Part shown: positions 7,383 through 17,658 of the stretch, one piece after another
Layout: every line of letters starts with the position of its first letter
How positions within the stretch are numbered: the first letter of the stretch is position 1
Assembly: GCF_000272475.1 (NCBI RefSeq)
Contig: NZ_AKFJ01000085.1
Coordinates: 62,001 to 126,000 of the forward strand
DNA length: 64,000 nt
DNA from: Novosphingobium sp. Rr 2-17
Lineage (GTDB): Bacteria > Pseudomonadota > Alphaproteobacteria > Sphingomonadales > Sphingomonadaceae
Direction of reading: 5' to 3'
The notes under the pieces: model-generated
What the model was told of the DNA's origin: nothing
Database searches by the model: none
What the model saw: the letters and a program-made list of their open reading frames with translations, nothing else
Position numbers and translations under genes: made by a program

Positions 7383-7889
7383 ATGTTCGCTCGTCACGCA
7401 GCACGATTCGCGTCTATTGCGATGGCCATCGGGGTGCCGGCGCTGGGCTATGCCCAAGCCCCGGCGGCTCCGGCTCCGGCCAGCCCTGCTGCTGCGCCGC
7501 ACGTGAAGGTCGATTCGCTCACGCCCGGCGCGGGCGACAAAGTTCCCGAACATGCGATGGTGCTCGTCAACTACAAGGGCATGCTGCAGGACGGCACCGT
7601 CTTCGACGAGGCCCAGCGTTCGGCGCTGCCGCTCGACGAAGTGGTGCCAGGGTTCTCGCAAGGGATCGTCGGGATGCAGCGCGGCGGCAAGTACCGCGTA
7701 ACCATCCCGCCACAGCTTGGCTATGGCGCGCAAGCGAGCGGACCGATCCCGGCCAACTCCACGCTGGTGTTCGAGATCGAGCTGATCGATTTCAAGACGC
7801 CGCAGGAAATCAGCCAGCTGATGGCGCAAATGGCCCAACAGCAAGGCCAGCAACAGGCCCAACCGCAAGGCGCGCCGCCAGCGAAGTAA
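7383..7889 (+). CDS. FKBP-type peptidyl-prolyl cis-trans isomerase, exported
   Basis: 168 residues, paralogue of the preceding gene. It has a signal peptide (MFARHAARFASIAMAIG...ALGYAQA), an Ala/Pro linker and an FKBP domain (about 45-140) with VNYKGMLQDGTVFDEAQ, LDEVVPGFSQGI, MQRGGKYRVTIPPQLGYG and IPANSTLVFEIELIDF. The tail is a Gln/Ala-rich stretch (MAQQQGQQQAQPQGAPP). The start is either ATG 7383 or the adjacent GTG 7380. It probably acts in the periplasm. No clear Shine-Dalgarno sequence, so translation may be coupled to the gene upstream, eight bases away. Confidence 0.9.
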   Translation: MFARHAARFASIAMAIGVPALGYAQAPAAPAPASPAAAPHVKVDSLTPGAGDKVPEHAMVLVNYKGMLQDGTVFDEAQRSALPLDEVVPGFSQGIVGMQRGGKYRVTIPPQLGYGAQASGPIPANSTLVFEIELIDFKTPQEISQLMAQMAQQQGQQQAQPQGAPPAK

Positions 7890-8046
7890 GGCCATGGGCA
7901 CGCCGGGCCTTGGGTCCGGCCCGCTCATTGGGCCTATCTTCGCAAGGCAGGCGTTCGCCTGTGCTTGAAGCCGTGCAGCGCGGATGCTAGCTGCCCCGTT
8001 CGTATTGCCGCGCGCGGGCGCGGCGACCAAACTTTGAAGGAATGCC

Positions 8047-8349
8047 ATGTCGGTCGATACCGCAACCGTGGCGAAGATCGCCAGCCTCGCCCGGATCAAG
8101 GTGAGCGAGGCGGAGCTTGAGGGCATGGTGCCCGAACTGAACGGCATCCTCGCCTGGGTCGAGCAACTGGGCGAAGTCGACGTCACCGGCGTCGAGCCGA
8201 TGACCGCCGTGATCCCCAACCAATTGCGCCTGCGCGCCGACGTGATCGACGCCGATCCGTTGACCGGCGGTGGTCGCCGCGATGCGGTGCTGGCGAACGC
8301 GCCCGCGCCCGAGCACGGCTTCTTCGGCGTGCCCAAGGTGATCGAGTGA
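8047..8349 (+). CDS. gatC: Asp-tRNA(Asn)/Glu-tRNA(Gln) amidotransferase subunit C
   Basis: 100-residue GatC. This small subunit wraps around GatA and GatB and stabilises the amidotransferase that converts Glu-tRNA(Gln) (and Asp-tRNA(Asn) where needed) to the amidated form. Family features: [20 protein letters not shown] at the N terminus, the helix [19 protein letters not shown], and the C-terminal [14 protein letters not shown] that binds GatA. A GAAGGA ribosome-binding site precedes the ATG. gatA follows 86 bp downstream. Confidence 0.95.
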   Translation: MSVDTATVAKIASLARIKVSEAELEGMVPELNGILAWVEQLGEVDVTGVEPMTAVIPNQLRLRADVIDADPLTGGGRRDAVLANAPAPEHGFFGVPKVIE

Positions 8350-8435
8350 CTTGTCGCCAAGGCCGTTGAGCCCGCCGCCGACCCCATCTTCTTCCCGTCC
8401 GTGCCCAATCGCCCGGACAACCGCTGGAACACAGC

Positions 8436-9920
8436 ATGACTGATCTTACTGACCTTGGCGTAGCCGCGATCCGCGATGGCGTGGCCACGGGCGCATTCTC
8501 CGCTGTCGAAGTGGCCGAGGCGTTCAACGCCAACGTCGCCGCGGCGCAAGATGCGCTGAACGCCTTCATTGTCGCCACGCCCGAAAAGGCGATCGAAGCC
8601 GCTCAGGCGACCGACGCCAAGCGCGCGGCGGGCGAGGATCTGGGTAAGATGGGCGGCGTGCCGATCGGCATGAAGGATCTGTTCGCCACGTTCGGGGTGC
8701 AGACCACGGCGGCCAGCCACATCCTGGAAGGCTTCGTGCCGCAGTACGAATCGAGCGTCTCGCAGAAGTTGTGGGATGCCGGTGCCGGGATGCTGGGTAA
8801 GCTCAACCTCGATCAGTTCGCGATGGGCTCGTCGAACGAGACCAGCTATTTCGGCAACGTGATCTCGCCGTGGAAGCGGCCCGGCAGCAATGCGCAGCTT
8901 GCTCCTGGCGGCTCGTCGGGCGGCTCGTCCGCTGCGATTGCAGCGCGGCTGTGCCCAGCAGCGACCGGCACCGACACCGGCGGCTCGATCCGCCAGCCCG
9001 CCGCGTTCACTGGCATTTCGGGCATAAAGCCCACGTACGGGCGTTGCTCGCGCTGGGGCGTCGTCGCCTTCGCCAGCTCGCTCGACCAGCCCGGCGCGAT
9101 GGCGCGCGACGTGACCGACTGCGCGATCATGCTGGAGTCGATGGCCGGCTTCGATCCCAAGGACGCGACCAGCCTGGATCTGGCGGTGCCCGAATGGACC
9201 GCTGCGCTGTCGGCTGACCTCAAGGGCAAGACGGTGGGTATCCCGCGCGAATACCGCGTGGATGGGATGCCGGCGGAAATCGATGCGGTGTGGGAGCAGG
9301 GCATCGCCTGGCTCAAGGACGCCGGCGCAACCGTGCTCGAAGTGTCGCTGCCGCATACCAAGTACGCGCTGCCGACGTACTACATCATCGCCCCTGCGGA
9401 AGCCTCGTCCAACCTCGCGCGCTACGATGGCGTGCGCTACGGCCTGCGCGATCTGCCGGAGGGTGCGGGCTTGCAGGACATGTACGCCGCCACCCGCGCC
9501 GCCGGCTTCGGGCCGGAAGTGAAGCGCCGCATCATGATCGGCACGTACGTGCTCTCGGCGGGCTTCTACGATGCCTATTACACCCAGGCGCAGAAGGTCC
9601 GCACGCTGATCGCCCGCGATTTCGAGCAGGCGTTCGAGCAAGTCGACGTCCTCCTCACCCCGACCGCGCCGAGCGCCGCCTTCGCGCTGGGCGAGAACGT
9701 GGACGATCCGCTGGCGATGTACCTCAACGACGTGTTCACGGTGCCCGCCTCGCTGGCGGGCCTGCCGGCGATGTCGGTGCCGGCAGGGTTGGACGCGCAA
9801 GGCCTGCCGCTCGGCCTCCAGATCATCGGCCGCCCGCTCGACGAGCAAGGCGTCCTCAACGCGGCCCTCGCCATCGAGAGCCGCGCCCAGTTTACGGCCA
9901 AGCCAGAGCGTTGGTGGTAA
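8436..9920 (+). CDS. gatA: Asp-tRNA(Asn)/Glu-tRNA(Gln) amidotransferase subunit A
   Basis: 494-residue amidase-signature enzyme that releases ammonia from glutamine for transfer to the mischarged tRNA on GatB. The Ser-cisSer-Lys triad is present: Lys80 in GVPIGMKD, the cis-Ser in [11 protein letters not shown] (about 157-165) and Ser184 in [11 protein letters not shown]. Length and the C-terminal [16 protein letters not shown] segment are typical for GatA. It lies between gatC and gatB; a small ORF starts one base after its stop codon. Confidence 0.96.
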   Translation: MTDLTDLGVAAIRDGVATGAFSAVEVAEAFNANVAAAQDALNAFIVATPEKAIEAAQATDAKRAAGEDLGKMGGVPIGMKDLFATFGVQTTAASHILEGFVPQYESSVSQKLWDAGAGMLGKLNLDQFAMGSSNETSYFGNVISPWKRPGSNAQLAPGGSSGGSSAAIAARLCPAATGTDTGGSIRQPAAFTGISGIKPTYGRCSRWGVVAFASSLDQPGAMARDVTDCAIMLESMAGFDPKDATSLDLAVPEWTAALSADLKGKTVGIPREYRVDGMPAEIDAVWEQGIAWLKDAGATVLEVSLPHTKYALPTYYIIAPAEASSNLARYDGVRYGLRDLPEGAGLQDMYAATRAAGFGPEVKRRIMIGTYVLSAGFYDAYYTQAQKVRTLIARDFEQAFEQVDVLLTPTAPSAAFALGENVDDPLAMYLNDVFTVPASLAGLPAMSVPAGLDAQGLPLGLQIIGRPLDEQGVLNAALAIESRAQFTAKPERWW

Positions 9921-9921
9921 G

Positions 9922-10092
9922 ATGAGCTGGCTTGGTGAGATCATCTGCAGATGGTTGCGGAATGTCTCGCCGGGGGTTTCAAGCGGATTCGGTTCGGGTC
10001 AAGGCCTTCCAAAGAGCCGAGTCGCGAGCGACAAAAAATTCTGGAAAGGCGTGCCCGTGAGCGCGCAAACAGGCGGAAGCATAGATGACTGA
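9922..10092 (+). CDS. Candidate 56-aa small protein between gatA and gatB
   Basis: An ATG starts one base after the gatA stop, and the frame runs open for 56 codons to a TGA that overlaps the first bases of gatB (gatB starts at 10085). The predicted product begins [14 protein letters not shown], an amphipathic helix, and continues with a Gly/Ser- and Lys-rich part. No family is recognised. Support is positional only: it fills the whole gatA-gatB gap with tight coupling at both ends. It may be a translation-coupling leader rather than a functional protein, or a chance frame. Confidence 0.35.
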   Translation: MSWLGEIICRWLRNVSPGVSSGFGSGQGLPKSRVASDKKFWKGVPVSAQTGGSIDD

Positions 10093-11587
10093 ATCAACCT
10101 ATCGCATCCAGGGCGCCACCGGGGACTGGGAGGTCGTTATCGGCCTTGAGGTCCACGCGCAGGTCACGTCGAACTCCAAGCTGTTCTCTGGCGCGGCGAC
10201 CGCGTTCGGGGCGGAGCCGAACGCGCAAGTCTCGCTGATCGACGCGGCGATGCCGGGCATGTTGCCGGTGCCGAATGCCGAGTGCATTCGCCAGGCCGTG
10301 CGCACCGGGATGGCGATCGACGCGCAGATCAACAAGTGGTCGCGGTTTGACCGCAAGAACTACTTCTATGCCGATCTGCCGCAGGGCTACCAGATCAGCC
10401 AGCTCTACCACCCGATCGTGGGCGAAGGATCGCTGACGATCGAGGCGGACGAGAAGGCCGGCATCCTCGAGGAGAAGACCTTCGGGGTGGAGCGTATCCA
10501 CGTCGAGCAGGATGCGGGCAAGCTGATGCACGATCAGCACCCGACGATGTCCTACGTCGATCTCAACCGTTCGGGCGTGGCGCTGATGGAAATCGTCAGC
10601 CGCCCGGACATGCGGTCTCCGGCTGAGGCTGGCGCTTATCTGCGCAAGCTGCGGTCGATCCTGCGCTATGTCGGCTCGTGCGACGGCAACATGGAGGAAG
10701 GCTCCATGCGGGCCGACGTCAACGTCTCGGTGCGCAAGGTGGGGGACGAGCTGGGCACCCGGACCGAGACCAAGAACGTCAACTCGGTGCGCTTCGTGAT
10801 GCAGGCGATCGAGCATGAGGCCTATCGTCAGGTCGATGTGTTGGAGAGCGGTGGCAAGATCGTCCAGGAAACGCGGCTGTTCGATCCGACCACCGGCACC
10901 ACCCGCTCGATGCGCTCGAAGGAAGACGCGCACGATTATCGCTACTTCCCGGACCCCGACTTGTTGCCGCTGATCCTGGAAGACGCGTTCCTGGAAGACT
11001 GCCGCGCTTCGCTGCCCGAACTGCCCGACGCCAAGCGCAAGCGCTACATTGGCGACCTGGGGCTGTCCGCCTACAACGCTGCGGTGCTGACCGCAGAGGC
11101 CGAGACCGCCCGCTGGTTCGAAGTGCTGTTGGCCAAGGCCGCCGCCGCGCAAGGCAAGAGCGAGTCTGATGTCGCCAAGCAGACCGCCAACTGGCTGATC
11201 TCCGACTTGTTCGGGGCGCTCAACAAGGTCGGCCAGTCGCTGGAGGATTCGCCGGTAACCCAGGAGAAGGGCGCCGATCTGCTGGCGCTGGTCGGCAAGG
11301 GCACGATCTCCGGCTCGATCGCCAAGCAAGTGCTCGAACTGATGCTGGAAACCGGCGACACCGCCACGGCCATCGTCGAGCGCGAGGGGTTGAAGCAGGA
11401 GTCCGACACCGGCGCGATCGAGGCCAAAGTGGACGAAATCCTGGCGGCCAATGCCGACAAGGTCGAACAGTACCGCGCCGGTAAGGTCGCACTGTTCGGC
11501 TTCTTCGTGGGTCAGACGATGAAGGCGATGGCCGGCAAGGGCAACCCGCAGGTCGTCAACGAAATCCTGAAGACCAAACTGGGCTGA
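10085..11587 (+). CDS. gatB: Asp-tRNA(Asn)/Glu-tRNA(Gln) amidotransferase subunit B
   Basis: 500-residue GatB, the tRNA-binding and kinase/transamidase subunit. Landmarks: [12 protein letters not shown] near the N terminus, [14 protein letters not shown], the [12 protein letters not shown] and [15 protein letters not shown] signatures of the kinase core, [16 protein letters not shown], and the C-terminal helical/YqeY-like tail (about 350-500). AGGCGGAAG just upstream serves as ribosome-binding site. Together with gatC and gatA it completes the GatCAB complex, implying that the organism makes Gln-tRNA(Gln) by transamidation. Confidence 0.96.
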   Translation: MTESTYRIQGATGDWEVVIGLEVHAQVTSNSKLFSGAATAFGAEPNAQVSLIDAAMPGMLPVPNAECIRQAVRTGMAIDAQINKWSRFDRKNYFYADLPQGYQISQLYHPIVGEGSLTIEADEKAGILEEKTFGVERIHVEQDAGKLMHDQHPTMSYVDLNRSGVALMEIVSRPDMRSPAEAGAYLRKLRSILRYVGSCDGNMEEGSMRADVNVSVRKVGDELGTRTETKNVNSVRFVMQAIEHEAYRQVDVLESGGKIVQETRLFDPTTGTTRSMRSKEDAHDYRYFPDPDLLPLILEDAFLEDCRASLPELPDAKRKRYIGDLGLSAYNAAVLTAEAETARWFEVLLAKAAAAQGKSESDVAKQTANWLISDLFGALNKVGQSLEDSPVTQEKGADLLALVGKGTISGSIAKQVLELMLETGDTATAIVEREGLKQESDTGAIEAKVDEILAANADKVEQYRAGKVALFGFFVGQTMKAMAGKGNPQVVNEILKTKLG

Positions 11588-11596
11588 TAGAGGGCG

Positions 11597-11623
11597 GCGG
11601 GGCTGGCTTAAGGCTGGCCCCGC
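11597..11623. terminator. Hairpin between convergent gatB and the 101-aa gene
   Basis: GCGGGGC pairs with GCCCCGC around a 13-base loop, ten bases after the gatB stop, flanked by a weaker outer GGCGG/CCGCC pairing. It probably terminates gatB; no T-run. Confidence 0.45.
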
Positions 11624-11640
11624 ACCGCCGCTTCAACGCC

Positions 11641-11946
11641 TTACGCGGCCCGGGTGCCGGTCAGCGTCATCGTGCCGAACATCCCGGCCTTGACGGTGCC
11701 GTTGATTGCATCGCCGTCCACGGTGGCCGCGCAATCCAGGTCGATCGGCATCGGCATGGTCATTTTCATCTTCCAGGTCAGGGTATCGCCACTGACTTGT
11801 CCGTCCTTGATCGGCATCGATCCCAGATCGCCGCTGATCGAGCCGGAAAAGGTGCCTGTCTCTCCCGGTATGATGACGAGTCTTCCCTTCTGATCCCCCA
11901 GCGGGGTCTTGGTCACGCAGTCCCAGGTACCAGCTACCGACATCAT
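11641..11946 (-). CDS. Uncharacterised 101-aa beta-rich protein
   Basis: 101 residues, no signal peptide. The sequence alternates short beta-strands and turns (GTWDCVTKTPLGDQKG, GTFSGSISGDLGSMPI, DTLTWKMKMTMPMPIDL, INGTVKAGMFGTMTLTGTR), suggesting a small beta-barrel or lipocalin-like fold. Two cysteines. I do not recognise a named family. A strong AGGAG lies before the paired ATG codons at 11946/11943. It follows the M16 peptidase gene with a nine-base gap, so the two are probably one operon. Confidence 0.65.
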   Translation of the reverse strand: MMSVAGTWDCVTKTPLGDQKGRLVIIPGETGTFSGSISGDLGSMPIKDGQVSGDTLTWKMKMTMPMPIDLDCAATVDGDAINGTVKAGMFGTMTLTGTRAA

Positions 11947-11955
11947 CCGATCTCC

Positions 11956-14844
11956 TTATTCGCCGCCTTGCGGATCGGCAGGTGCGGCGCGCACTTCTAC
12001 CGGAATCCCAAGGTTCTTCAGTTGTGGTTCCACGATCTTGCGGTCCCCTACGACAACGATCGTCAGCGCCTTGGGCTGCAGGTACTGGCTCGCCGCCGCG
12101 CCGATCGCCTGCGCGTTGATCGCCCGATACGTACGCGCCAGCGTCATGTAATAGTCTTCAGGACGGCCAAGGCGATCGTTCTTGATGATGGCGGCCAGGA
12201 CCGAGGCATTGGTCTCGAACTGCTTGGGCAGCCGGCGGATCGAACCGTCGGTGACGCGTTGCAGTTCCTCTTCGCTTACCGGCTTGTTGCCGGGGAAGGC
12301 GGCCATATCCGCCAGGATCGCCTTGATCGAATCGCCCGTGCGATCGGCCTGGACCGGCGCCGTCACCTGGAACGATCGCGGCCCGATCGACTGGCTGACG
12401 CCGCTATAGACGCCGTAGCTCCAGCCCTTGTCCTCACGAATATCGTTGTTCAGCCGCGACAGAAAACCGCCGCCCAGCACGTCGTTGGCCAGCGTCAGTG
12501 GCTCTTCGCCCGGCGTGCGCCCGGTAAAGGGCAGGACATCGCCTGCCGCGATGACCGACTGCGGCGAATTGGGCCGGTCGATCAGCACGATCCGCGCGGC
12601 GGACGGCGGCGTCGCCCCGTCCAGGCGCTTGGTCGGGGCGGGCGTGGCCGGTGCCTGCCAATGGCCGAACGTCTGCTCCAGCAGCGGCTTGAGCTGCGCC
12701 ATCGTCACATCGCCGACGACGGTGATCCGCGCCAGATCGGGCCGCAGCCACTTGTCGTGCGCGGCGCGCAAGGCCGCCGGGGTCAGCGCCGCCAGCGATG
12801 CCGCATCGCCCAAGCCGTCCTCTGGCTGGGCATACGGGTGGCCCTTGAAGATCTCGCCCGCCAACGTGCGGTCGGCCAAGCTGTCTGGCGTCGAAAGCGC
12901 CTGCGCCAGCGAGGCTTGCGCTTGCGAACGAGTGCGTTCGAAATCCGCGGGCTTGAACGCAGGGTTCAGCAGCACGTCGGCGGTCAGCGCCAGCGACGGG
13001 CCGAGATTGGCGCTGAGGGCGGACAACTGCATGGAACTCGCATCCAGCGTCGCGCCTGCCCCGATCGAGGCGCCCAACCGCTCTTGCTCCTCGGCGATCT
13101 GCGTCGCATCGCGGCTGGTGGTGCCTTGCTCTAGCATCGAGAGCATCAGCCCTTGCGTACCCGGCCTGTCGAGCGCGTCAGCGGCATAGCCAGCGTCGAA
13201 ATCGATCTGCAGCACCAGCTTGGGCACCGCCGTGCGGCGCGCGAGCGCCACCGGAATGCCGTTGGACAGCGTCGTTCGCTCGATCTTGGGGAACGCGAGG
13301 TCTCCTACCGGCGCCACGGGCGGCGACGCGCGCTTGGGGGCCGGCGGCAGCGCCGGAGCCTTGGCGCGGCTGTCCTTGGGCGGGGAGGGCGTTGTCGCCT
13401 CGTCCCCCCAGCCACCCAGTGCGTCGCCGGACAGCGTGCGCGGCCCCGGCACGATCGCCAGCTTGTAGACCGGACGGCTGAGCCAGGCCTGCATCGCCGC
13501 GCGCACGCGCTCGGGCGTCAGCGCGGCAATCGCGGCAAGGTCTGCCTTGTACTTGGCCGGATCGTGCGAATAAACCTCGCCCTCGGCCAGGGTCGCGCCC
13601 TTGCCGGAGAAGCCGCCGACTTGTTCCAGCCCGCCGATCTCACCGGAAAGCGTGCTGATGACGGCGCGTTGCAGTTCGTCCTGCGTCGGGCCTTGCGCCA
13701 CGAAGTCGGTAATGACCTTGTCGAACGCGGCTTCGGCTTTGGCGCGATCGACGCCGGGCTTCACGTCCATCGTCGCTTCGATCTGGCTGATCTGCTCGTA
13801 AGTGCCGGCGCTGGCGGAAACCGAGACGGCAAGCTGCTGCCCCCGAACCAGCGCATTGTCGAGCCGCGAGCTGGCAAGGCCGCCCAAGATGTGCATGCCG
13901 ATGCGCAGCGCTGGCGCGTCGGCATCGTTCAGGCCCGGCCCGCTCCATTCACGCTGCAGGCGCAGCACCGGAACCTGGTCGGTGATGTCTTTCGAAACCG
14001 GCGCGGTCAGCGTTACCGGTGCCGCCGTAACCGGCTTGATCTGCGGTCCGCGCGGGATCGCGCCGAACCACTGCTCGACCTTGGGCCGTGCCACTGCCGC
14101 ATCGATGTCGCCCGACAGCACCAGCACCACGTTGTTCGGGCCATAGTGGTCGGTGAACCACTTGCGCACGTCCGTCAGGCTCGCGGCATCGAGGTCCGCC
14201 ATCGAGCCGATGGTGGAGTGGCGATAAGGATGCCCAACCGGGAACAGTCCCTGGGCAATGGCGTATTCGGTCAGGCCATAGGGCTGGTTGTCGCCCTGAC
14301 GCTTCTCGTTCTGGACGACGCTGCGCTGCTTATCGAGCTTATCCTGGGTGACGGCCGGAAGCAGCGCGCCCATGCGGTCGGCTTCCATGAACAACGCCAG
14401 GTCCAGCGCGCCGGTCGGCACCGTCTCGACGTAGTTGGTGCGATCGTATGAGGTTGACCCATTGGTGGAAGTGGAGCCGGCACCTTCCAGTGGAATATCG
14501 AAATTGGGCACGTTGGCCGAACCGCCGAAGAACAGATGCTCGTACAAATGCGCGAAACCGGTGCGGCCGCGCGGTTCGTTCTTGGAGCCGACCTTGTAGT
14601 ACAGCGTGACTGCGACGATCGGCGCCTTGCGATCGGTATGAACGATCGTGGTCAGCCCGTTGGGCAGGACGAACTTTTCGTACGGGATATCGACTTTGGA
14701 GACCAGTTCCTGCGGCGAGGCGGCGGGGGGAACCGGGGCTGGCGTTGGCACGGAGGCAGTGGGTTTGCCCGAAGCGACGACGGAGGTCGAAAGGGCAAGG
14801 GCGGCCGAAAGAGCGATCAGGCTCGACATGGGGGTAAAGCGCAT
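11956..14844 (-). CDS. M16 family zinc metallopeptidase, periplasmic, two-half type
   Basis: 962 residues. Signal peptide (about 1-24), then a Pro/Ala linker and two M16 halves in one chain. The N-terminal half has the inverted zinc motif HLYEH (99-103) with the third ligand Glu180 in the QNEKRQG segment, so it should be active. The C-terminal half (from about 530) lacks the motif, as expected for the partner half of the clamshell. Two Pro/Lys/Ala linkers (around 490-520) separate the halves. Probably degrades peptides in the periplasm, like PqqL or the pitrilysin family. A second M16 gene of this architecture lies at 32729. Start may be Met1 or Met6. Confidence 0.88.
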   Translation of the reverse strand: MRFTPMSSLIALSAALALSTSVVASGKPTASVPTPAPVPPAASPQELVSKVDIPYEKFVLPNGLTTIVHTDRKAPIVAVTLYYKVGSKNEPRGRTGFAHLYEHLFFGGSANVPNFDIPLEGAGSTSTNGSTSYDRTNYVETVPTGALDLALFMEADRMGALLPAVTQDKLDKQRSVVQNEKRQGDNQPYGLTEYAIAQGLFPVGHPYRHSTIGSMADLDAASLTDVRKWFTDHYGPNNVVLVLSGDIDAAVARPKVEQWFGAIPRGPQIKPVTAAPVTLTAPVSKDITDQVPVLRLQREWSGPGLNDADAPALRIGMHILGGLASSRLDNALVRGQQLAVSVSASAGTYEQISQIEATMDVKPGVDRAKAEAAFDKVITDFVAQGPTQDELQRAVISTLSGEIGGLEQVGGFSGKGATLAEGEVYSHDPAKYKADLAAIAALTPERVRAAMQAWLSRPVYKLAIVPGPRTLSGDALGGWGDEATTPSPPKDSRAKAPALPPAPKRASPPVAPVGDLAFPKIERTTLSNGIPVALARRTAVPKLVLQIDFDAGYAADALDRPGTQGLMLSMLEQGTTSRDATQIAEEQERLGASIGAGATLDASSMQLSALSANLGPSLALTADVLLNPAFKPADFERTRSQAQASLAQALSTPDSLADRTLAGEIFKGHPYAQPEDGLGDAASLAALTPAALRAAHDKWLRPDLARITVVGDVTMAQLKPLLEQTFGHWQAPATPAPTKRLDGATPPSAARIVLIDRPNSPQSVIAAGDVLPFTGRTPGEEPLTLANDVLGGGFLSRLNNDIREDKGWSYGVYSGVSQSIGPRSFQVTAPVQADRTGDSIKAILADMAAFPGNKPVSEEELQRVTDGSIRRLPKQFETNASVLAAIIKNDRLGRPEDYYMTLARTYRAINAQAIGAAASQYLQPKALTIVVVGDRKIVEPQLKNLGIPVEVRAAPADPQGGE

Positions 14845-14984
14845 CAGGCGAGGTTAGCAGCTTGTTTTCGCAGAACCAGTGACAATGATACCATCTTGAG
14901 CAAGCGCAATTCAGTCCGAGGCGAACTTGGGTATGATTGTCGTTGTGATCGAGAGATCAGATCTCAAAATAATCAGGTCACACC

Positions 14985-15013
14985 CTTGTGTTGCTCAAAT
15001 GCAACATCATATC
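14985..15013 (+). promoter_or_regulatory. Candidate heat-shock (RpoH) promoter of clpB with internal palindrome
   Basis: CTTGTG (14985-14990), 17 bases, CATATC (15008-15013) resembles the alphaproteobacterial sigma-32 pattern (CTTG... C-rich/ATAT -10). The predicted start of transcription is about 20 bp before the ATG. The spacer contains GTTGC-N6-GCAAC, the palindrome also found at 1996-2016, placed where a bound protein would block RNA polymerase. Confidence 0.45.
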
Positions 15014-15039
15014 CTGGGGATCAGGAGGCATACCAAGCC

Positions 15040-17619
15040 ATGAATCTCGAAAAGTTCACCGACCGCGCCAAGGGTTTTCTCCAGGCGGCGCAAACCGTGG
15101 CGATCCGCTTGAATCATCAGCGCATCGCGCCCGAGCATGTGCTCAAGGCGCTGCTCGATGATCCCGAAGGCATGGCCGCCGGGTTGATCCAGCGGGCCGG
15201 GGGCAATCCGGTGTTCGCGACGCAGGAACTGGACAAGGCGCTGGCCAAAGTGCCCGCCGTCTCGGGCAGCGGCGCGTCCAACACGCCAGGGCTCGACAAC
15301 GATGCCGTGCGTGTACTCGATGCAGCGGAGCAAGCGGCGACCAAGTCGGGCGATAGCTTCGTCACCGTGGAGCGGCTGCTGCTGGGCCTCGCGCTCGCCA
15401 CCACCACGCCCGCCGGACAAGCGCTCAAGGCGGCGAACGTCACCCCGCAAGGGCTGGAAGCGGCGATCACCGAACTGCGCGGCGGGCGCACGGCCGATAG
15501 CGCCGGGGCGGAAAACGCCTACGACGCTATGAAGAAGTACGCGCGTGACCTTACGCAGGCAGCGCGCGACGGCAAGCTCGATCCGGTAATTGGCCGCGAC
15601 GAGGAAATCCGCCGCACGATCCAGATCCTTGCCCGGCGCACCAAGAACAACCCGGTGCTGATCGGCGATCCCGGCGTGGGCAAGACCGCCATCGCCGAGG
15701 GCCTGGCGCTGCGCATCGCCAATGGCGACGTGCCCGACAGCCTCAAGGACCGGCGCCTGATGTCGCTCGACATGGGCTCGCTCATCGCCGGGGCCAAGTA
15801 TCGCGGCGAGTTCGAGGAGCGGCTCAAATCCGTGCTCGACGAAGTGAAGGGCGCCGAGGGCGAGATCATTCTGTTCATCGACGAGATGCACACGCTGATC
15901 GGCGCGGGTGCTTCCGAGGGCTCGATGGATGCCGGCAACTTGCTCAAGCCCGCGCTGGCACGCGGCGAACTGCACTGCATCGGTGCGACCACGCTCGACG
16001 AATACCAGAAGTACGTCGAGAAGGACGCGGCGCTGCAGCGGCGGTTCCAGCCGGTCTTCGTGGGCGAGCCGACCGTCGAGGACACCATTTCGATCCTGCG
16101 CGGGCTTAAGGAAAAGTACGAGCTGCACCACGGCGTGCGGATCACCGATGGCGCGATCGTGGCGGCCGCGACTTTGTCCAACCGCTACATCACCAACCGC
16201 TTCCTGCCGGACAAGGCGATCGACCTGATGGACGAGGCCGCCAGCCGCATCCGGATGGAGGTGGAAAGCAAGCCTGAGGAGATCGAGAACCTCGACCGCC
16301 GCATCATCCAGCTCAAGATCGAGGAAATGGCGCTGGGCAAGGAGACCGACACTGCCTCGAAAGACCGCCTCGCCACCTTGCGCGGCGAACTGGCCAACCT
16401 TGAGCAGCAGTCCAGCGAGTTGACCACGCGCTGGCAGAACGAGCGTGACAAGATCGCAGCCGAAGGCAAGCTGAAGGAACAGCTCGATGCCGCGCGCATC
16501 GAGTTGGAGCAGGCGCAGCGCACGGGCGACCTCGGTCGCGCAGGCGAGCTGTCCTACGGCACCATTCCGGCGCTGGAGCGGCAACTGGCAGACGCGCAAG
16601 GCGCGGCGGGCAATGCGCTGCTGCGCGAGGAAGTGACCGACGACGACATTGCCGGTGTCGTCAGCCGTTGGACCGGGGTGCCGGTCGATCGGATGCTGCA
16701 GGGCGAGCGGGAAAAGCTGCTCAAGATGGAGCAAGCGCTGGGCGCGCGTGTCATTGGTCAAGCCGATGCCGTCGCTGCCGTATCCAAGGCGGTGCGGCGC
16801 GCGCGGGCGGGGCTGCAAGACCCCAACCGGCCGATGGGATCGTTCCTGTTCCTGGGCCCCACGGGCGTGGGCAAGACCGAACTGACCAAGGCGTTGGCCG
16901 GGTTCCTGTTCGACGACGACAACGCGATGGTGCGCATCGACATGAGCGAGTTCATGGAAAAGCACGCCGTCTCCCGCCTGATCGGCGCGCCTCCGGGCTA
17001 TGTCGGCTATGATGAGGGCGGCGTTTTGACCGAAGCGGTGCGGCGCCGGCCCTACCAGGTCGTGCTGTTCGACGAGGTGGAAAAGGCGCACCCGGACGTC
17101 TTCAATGTCCTGTTGCAAGTGCTCGACGATGGCCGCCTGACCGATGGGCAGGGCCGGGTGGTGGACTTCACCAACACCCTCATCATCCTGACCAGCAACC
17201 TGGGCAGCCAGTTCCTGTCGAACCTGGACGAAGGCCAGGACGTAGACGTCGTCGAGCCGCAAGTGATGGAAGTGGTGCGCGGACATTTCCGGCCCGAGTT
17301 CCTCAACCGGCTGGACGAGATCGTGCTGTTCCACCGGCTGGGCCAGGCGCACATGGGGCCGATCGTCGATATCCAGGTCGCGCGGGTGCAAAAGCTGCTC
17401 AAGGACCGCAAGATCGTGCTGGACCTGACCGATGCCGCGAAGCGCTGGCTGGGCCGGGTCGGCTACGATCCGGTCTACGGCGCCCGGCCTTTGAAGCGTG
17501 CGGTCCAACGCCACTTGCAGGACCCGCTGGCGGAAAAACTGCTGGCTGGCGAAGTCCCTGATGGCTCGCACGTCCACATCGACGAAGGCGACGGCGCGCT
17601 GGCGATCACGGTGGGGTGA
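15040..17619 (+). CDS. clpB: ATP-dependent disaggregase ClpB
   Basis: 859-residue Hsp100 disaggregase that, with DnaK, threads aggregated proteins through a hexameric pore. N-terminal Clp-N repeat domain (about 1-145), AAA1 with Walker A GDPGVGKT (209-216) and [12 protein letters not shown], the coiled-coil middle domain (about 400-525), and AAA2 with [12 protein letters not shown] near 605 and [16 protein letters not shown]. The middle domain distinguishes ClpB from ClpA/C. The start at 15040 gives the family [13 protein letters not shown] and has AGGAGG upstream. Length matches E. coli ClpB (857). A heat-shock-like promoter lies directly upstream. Confidence 0.97.
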   Translation: MNLEKFTDRAKGFLQAAQTVAIRLNHQRIAPEHVLKALLDDPEGMAAGLIQRAGGNPVFATQELDKALAKVPAVSGSGASNTPGLDNDAVRVLDAAEQAATKSGDSFVTVERLLLGLALATTTPAGQALKAANVTPQGLEAAITELRGGRTADSAGAENAYDAMKKYARDLTQAARDGKLDPVIGRDEEIRRTIQILARRTKNNPVLIGDPGVGKTAIAEGLALRIANGDVPDSLKDRRLMSLDMGSLIAGAKYRGEFEERLKSVLDEVKGAEGEIILFIDEMHTLIGAGASEGSMDAGNLLKPALARGELHCIGATTLDEYQKYVEKDAALQRRFQPVFVGEPTVEDTISILRGLKEKYELHHGVRITDGAIVAAATLSNRYITNRFLPDKAIDLMDEAASRIRMEVESKPEEIENLDRRIIQLKIEEMALGKETDTASKDRLATLRGELANLEQQSSELTTRWQNERDKIAAEGKLKEQLDAARIELEQAQRTGDLGRAGELSYGTIPALERQLADAQGAAGNALLREEVTDDDIAGVVSRWTGVPVDRMLQGEREKLLKMEQALGARVIGQADAVAAVSKAVRRARAGLQDPNRPMGSFLFLGPTGVGKTELTKALAGFLFDDDNAMVRIDMSEFMEKHAVSRLIGAPPGYVGYDEGGVLTEAVRRRPYQVVLFDEVEKAHPDVFNVLLQVLDDGRLTDGQGRVVDFTNTLIILTSNLGSQFLSNLDEGQDVDVVEPQVMEVVRGHFRPEFLNRLDEIVLFHRLGQAHMGPIVDIQVARVQKLLKDRKIVLDLTDAAKRWLGRVGYDPVYGARPLKRAVQRHLQDPLAEKLLAGEVPDGSHVHIDEGDGALAITVG

Positions 17620-17658
17620 TGAGGTGGGCGTAGCGCTACGTCGCGAATGACCAAAGCA

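Noticed and set aside
7170-9944. A 924-codon open frame on the minus strand across the FKBP, gatC and gatA genes
   Set aside because: It mirrors codon bias of the plus-strand genes in GC-rich DNA; the plus-strand proteins carry clear catalytic motifs and the minus product has only Arg/His-rich sequence.
13153-14451. Long plus-strand frame antisense to the M16 peptidase
   Set aside because: The zinc motif and signal peptide identify the minus-strand gene; the antisense frame shows none.
15007-17577. An 856-codon minus-strand frame antisense to clpB
   Set aside because: Pure shadow of a strongly conserved gene; no domain or signal is visible.
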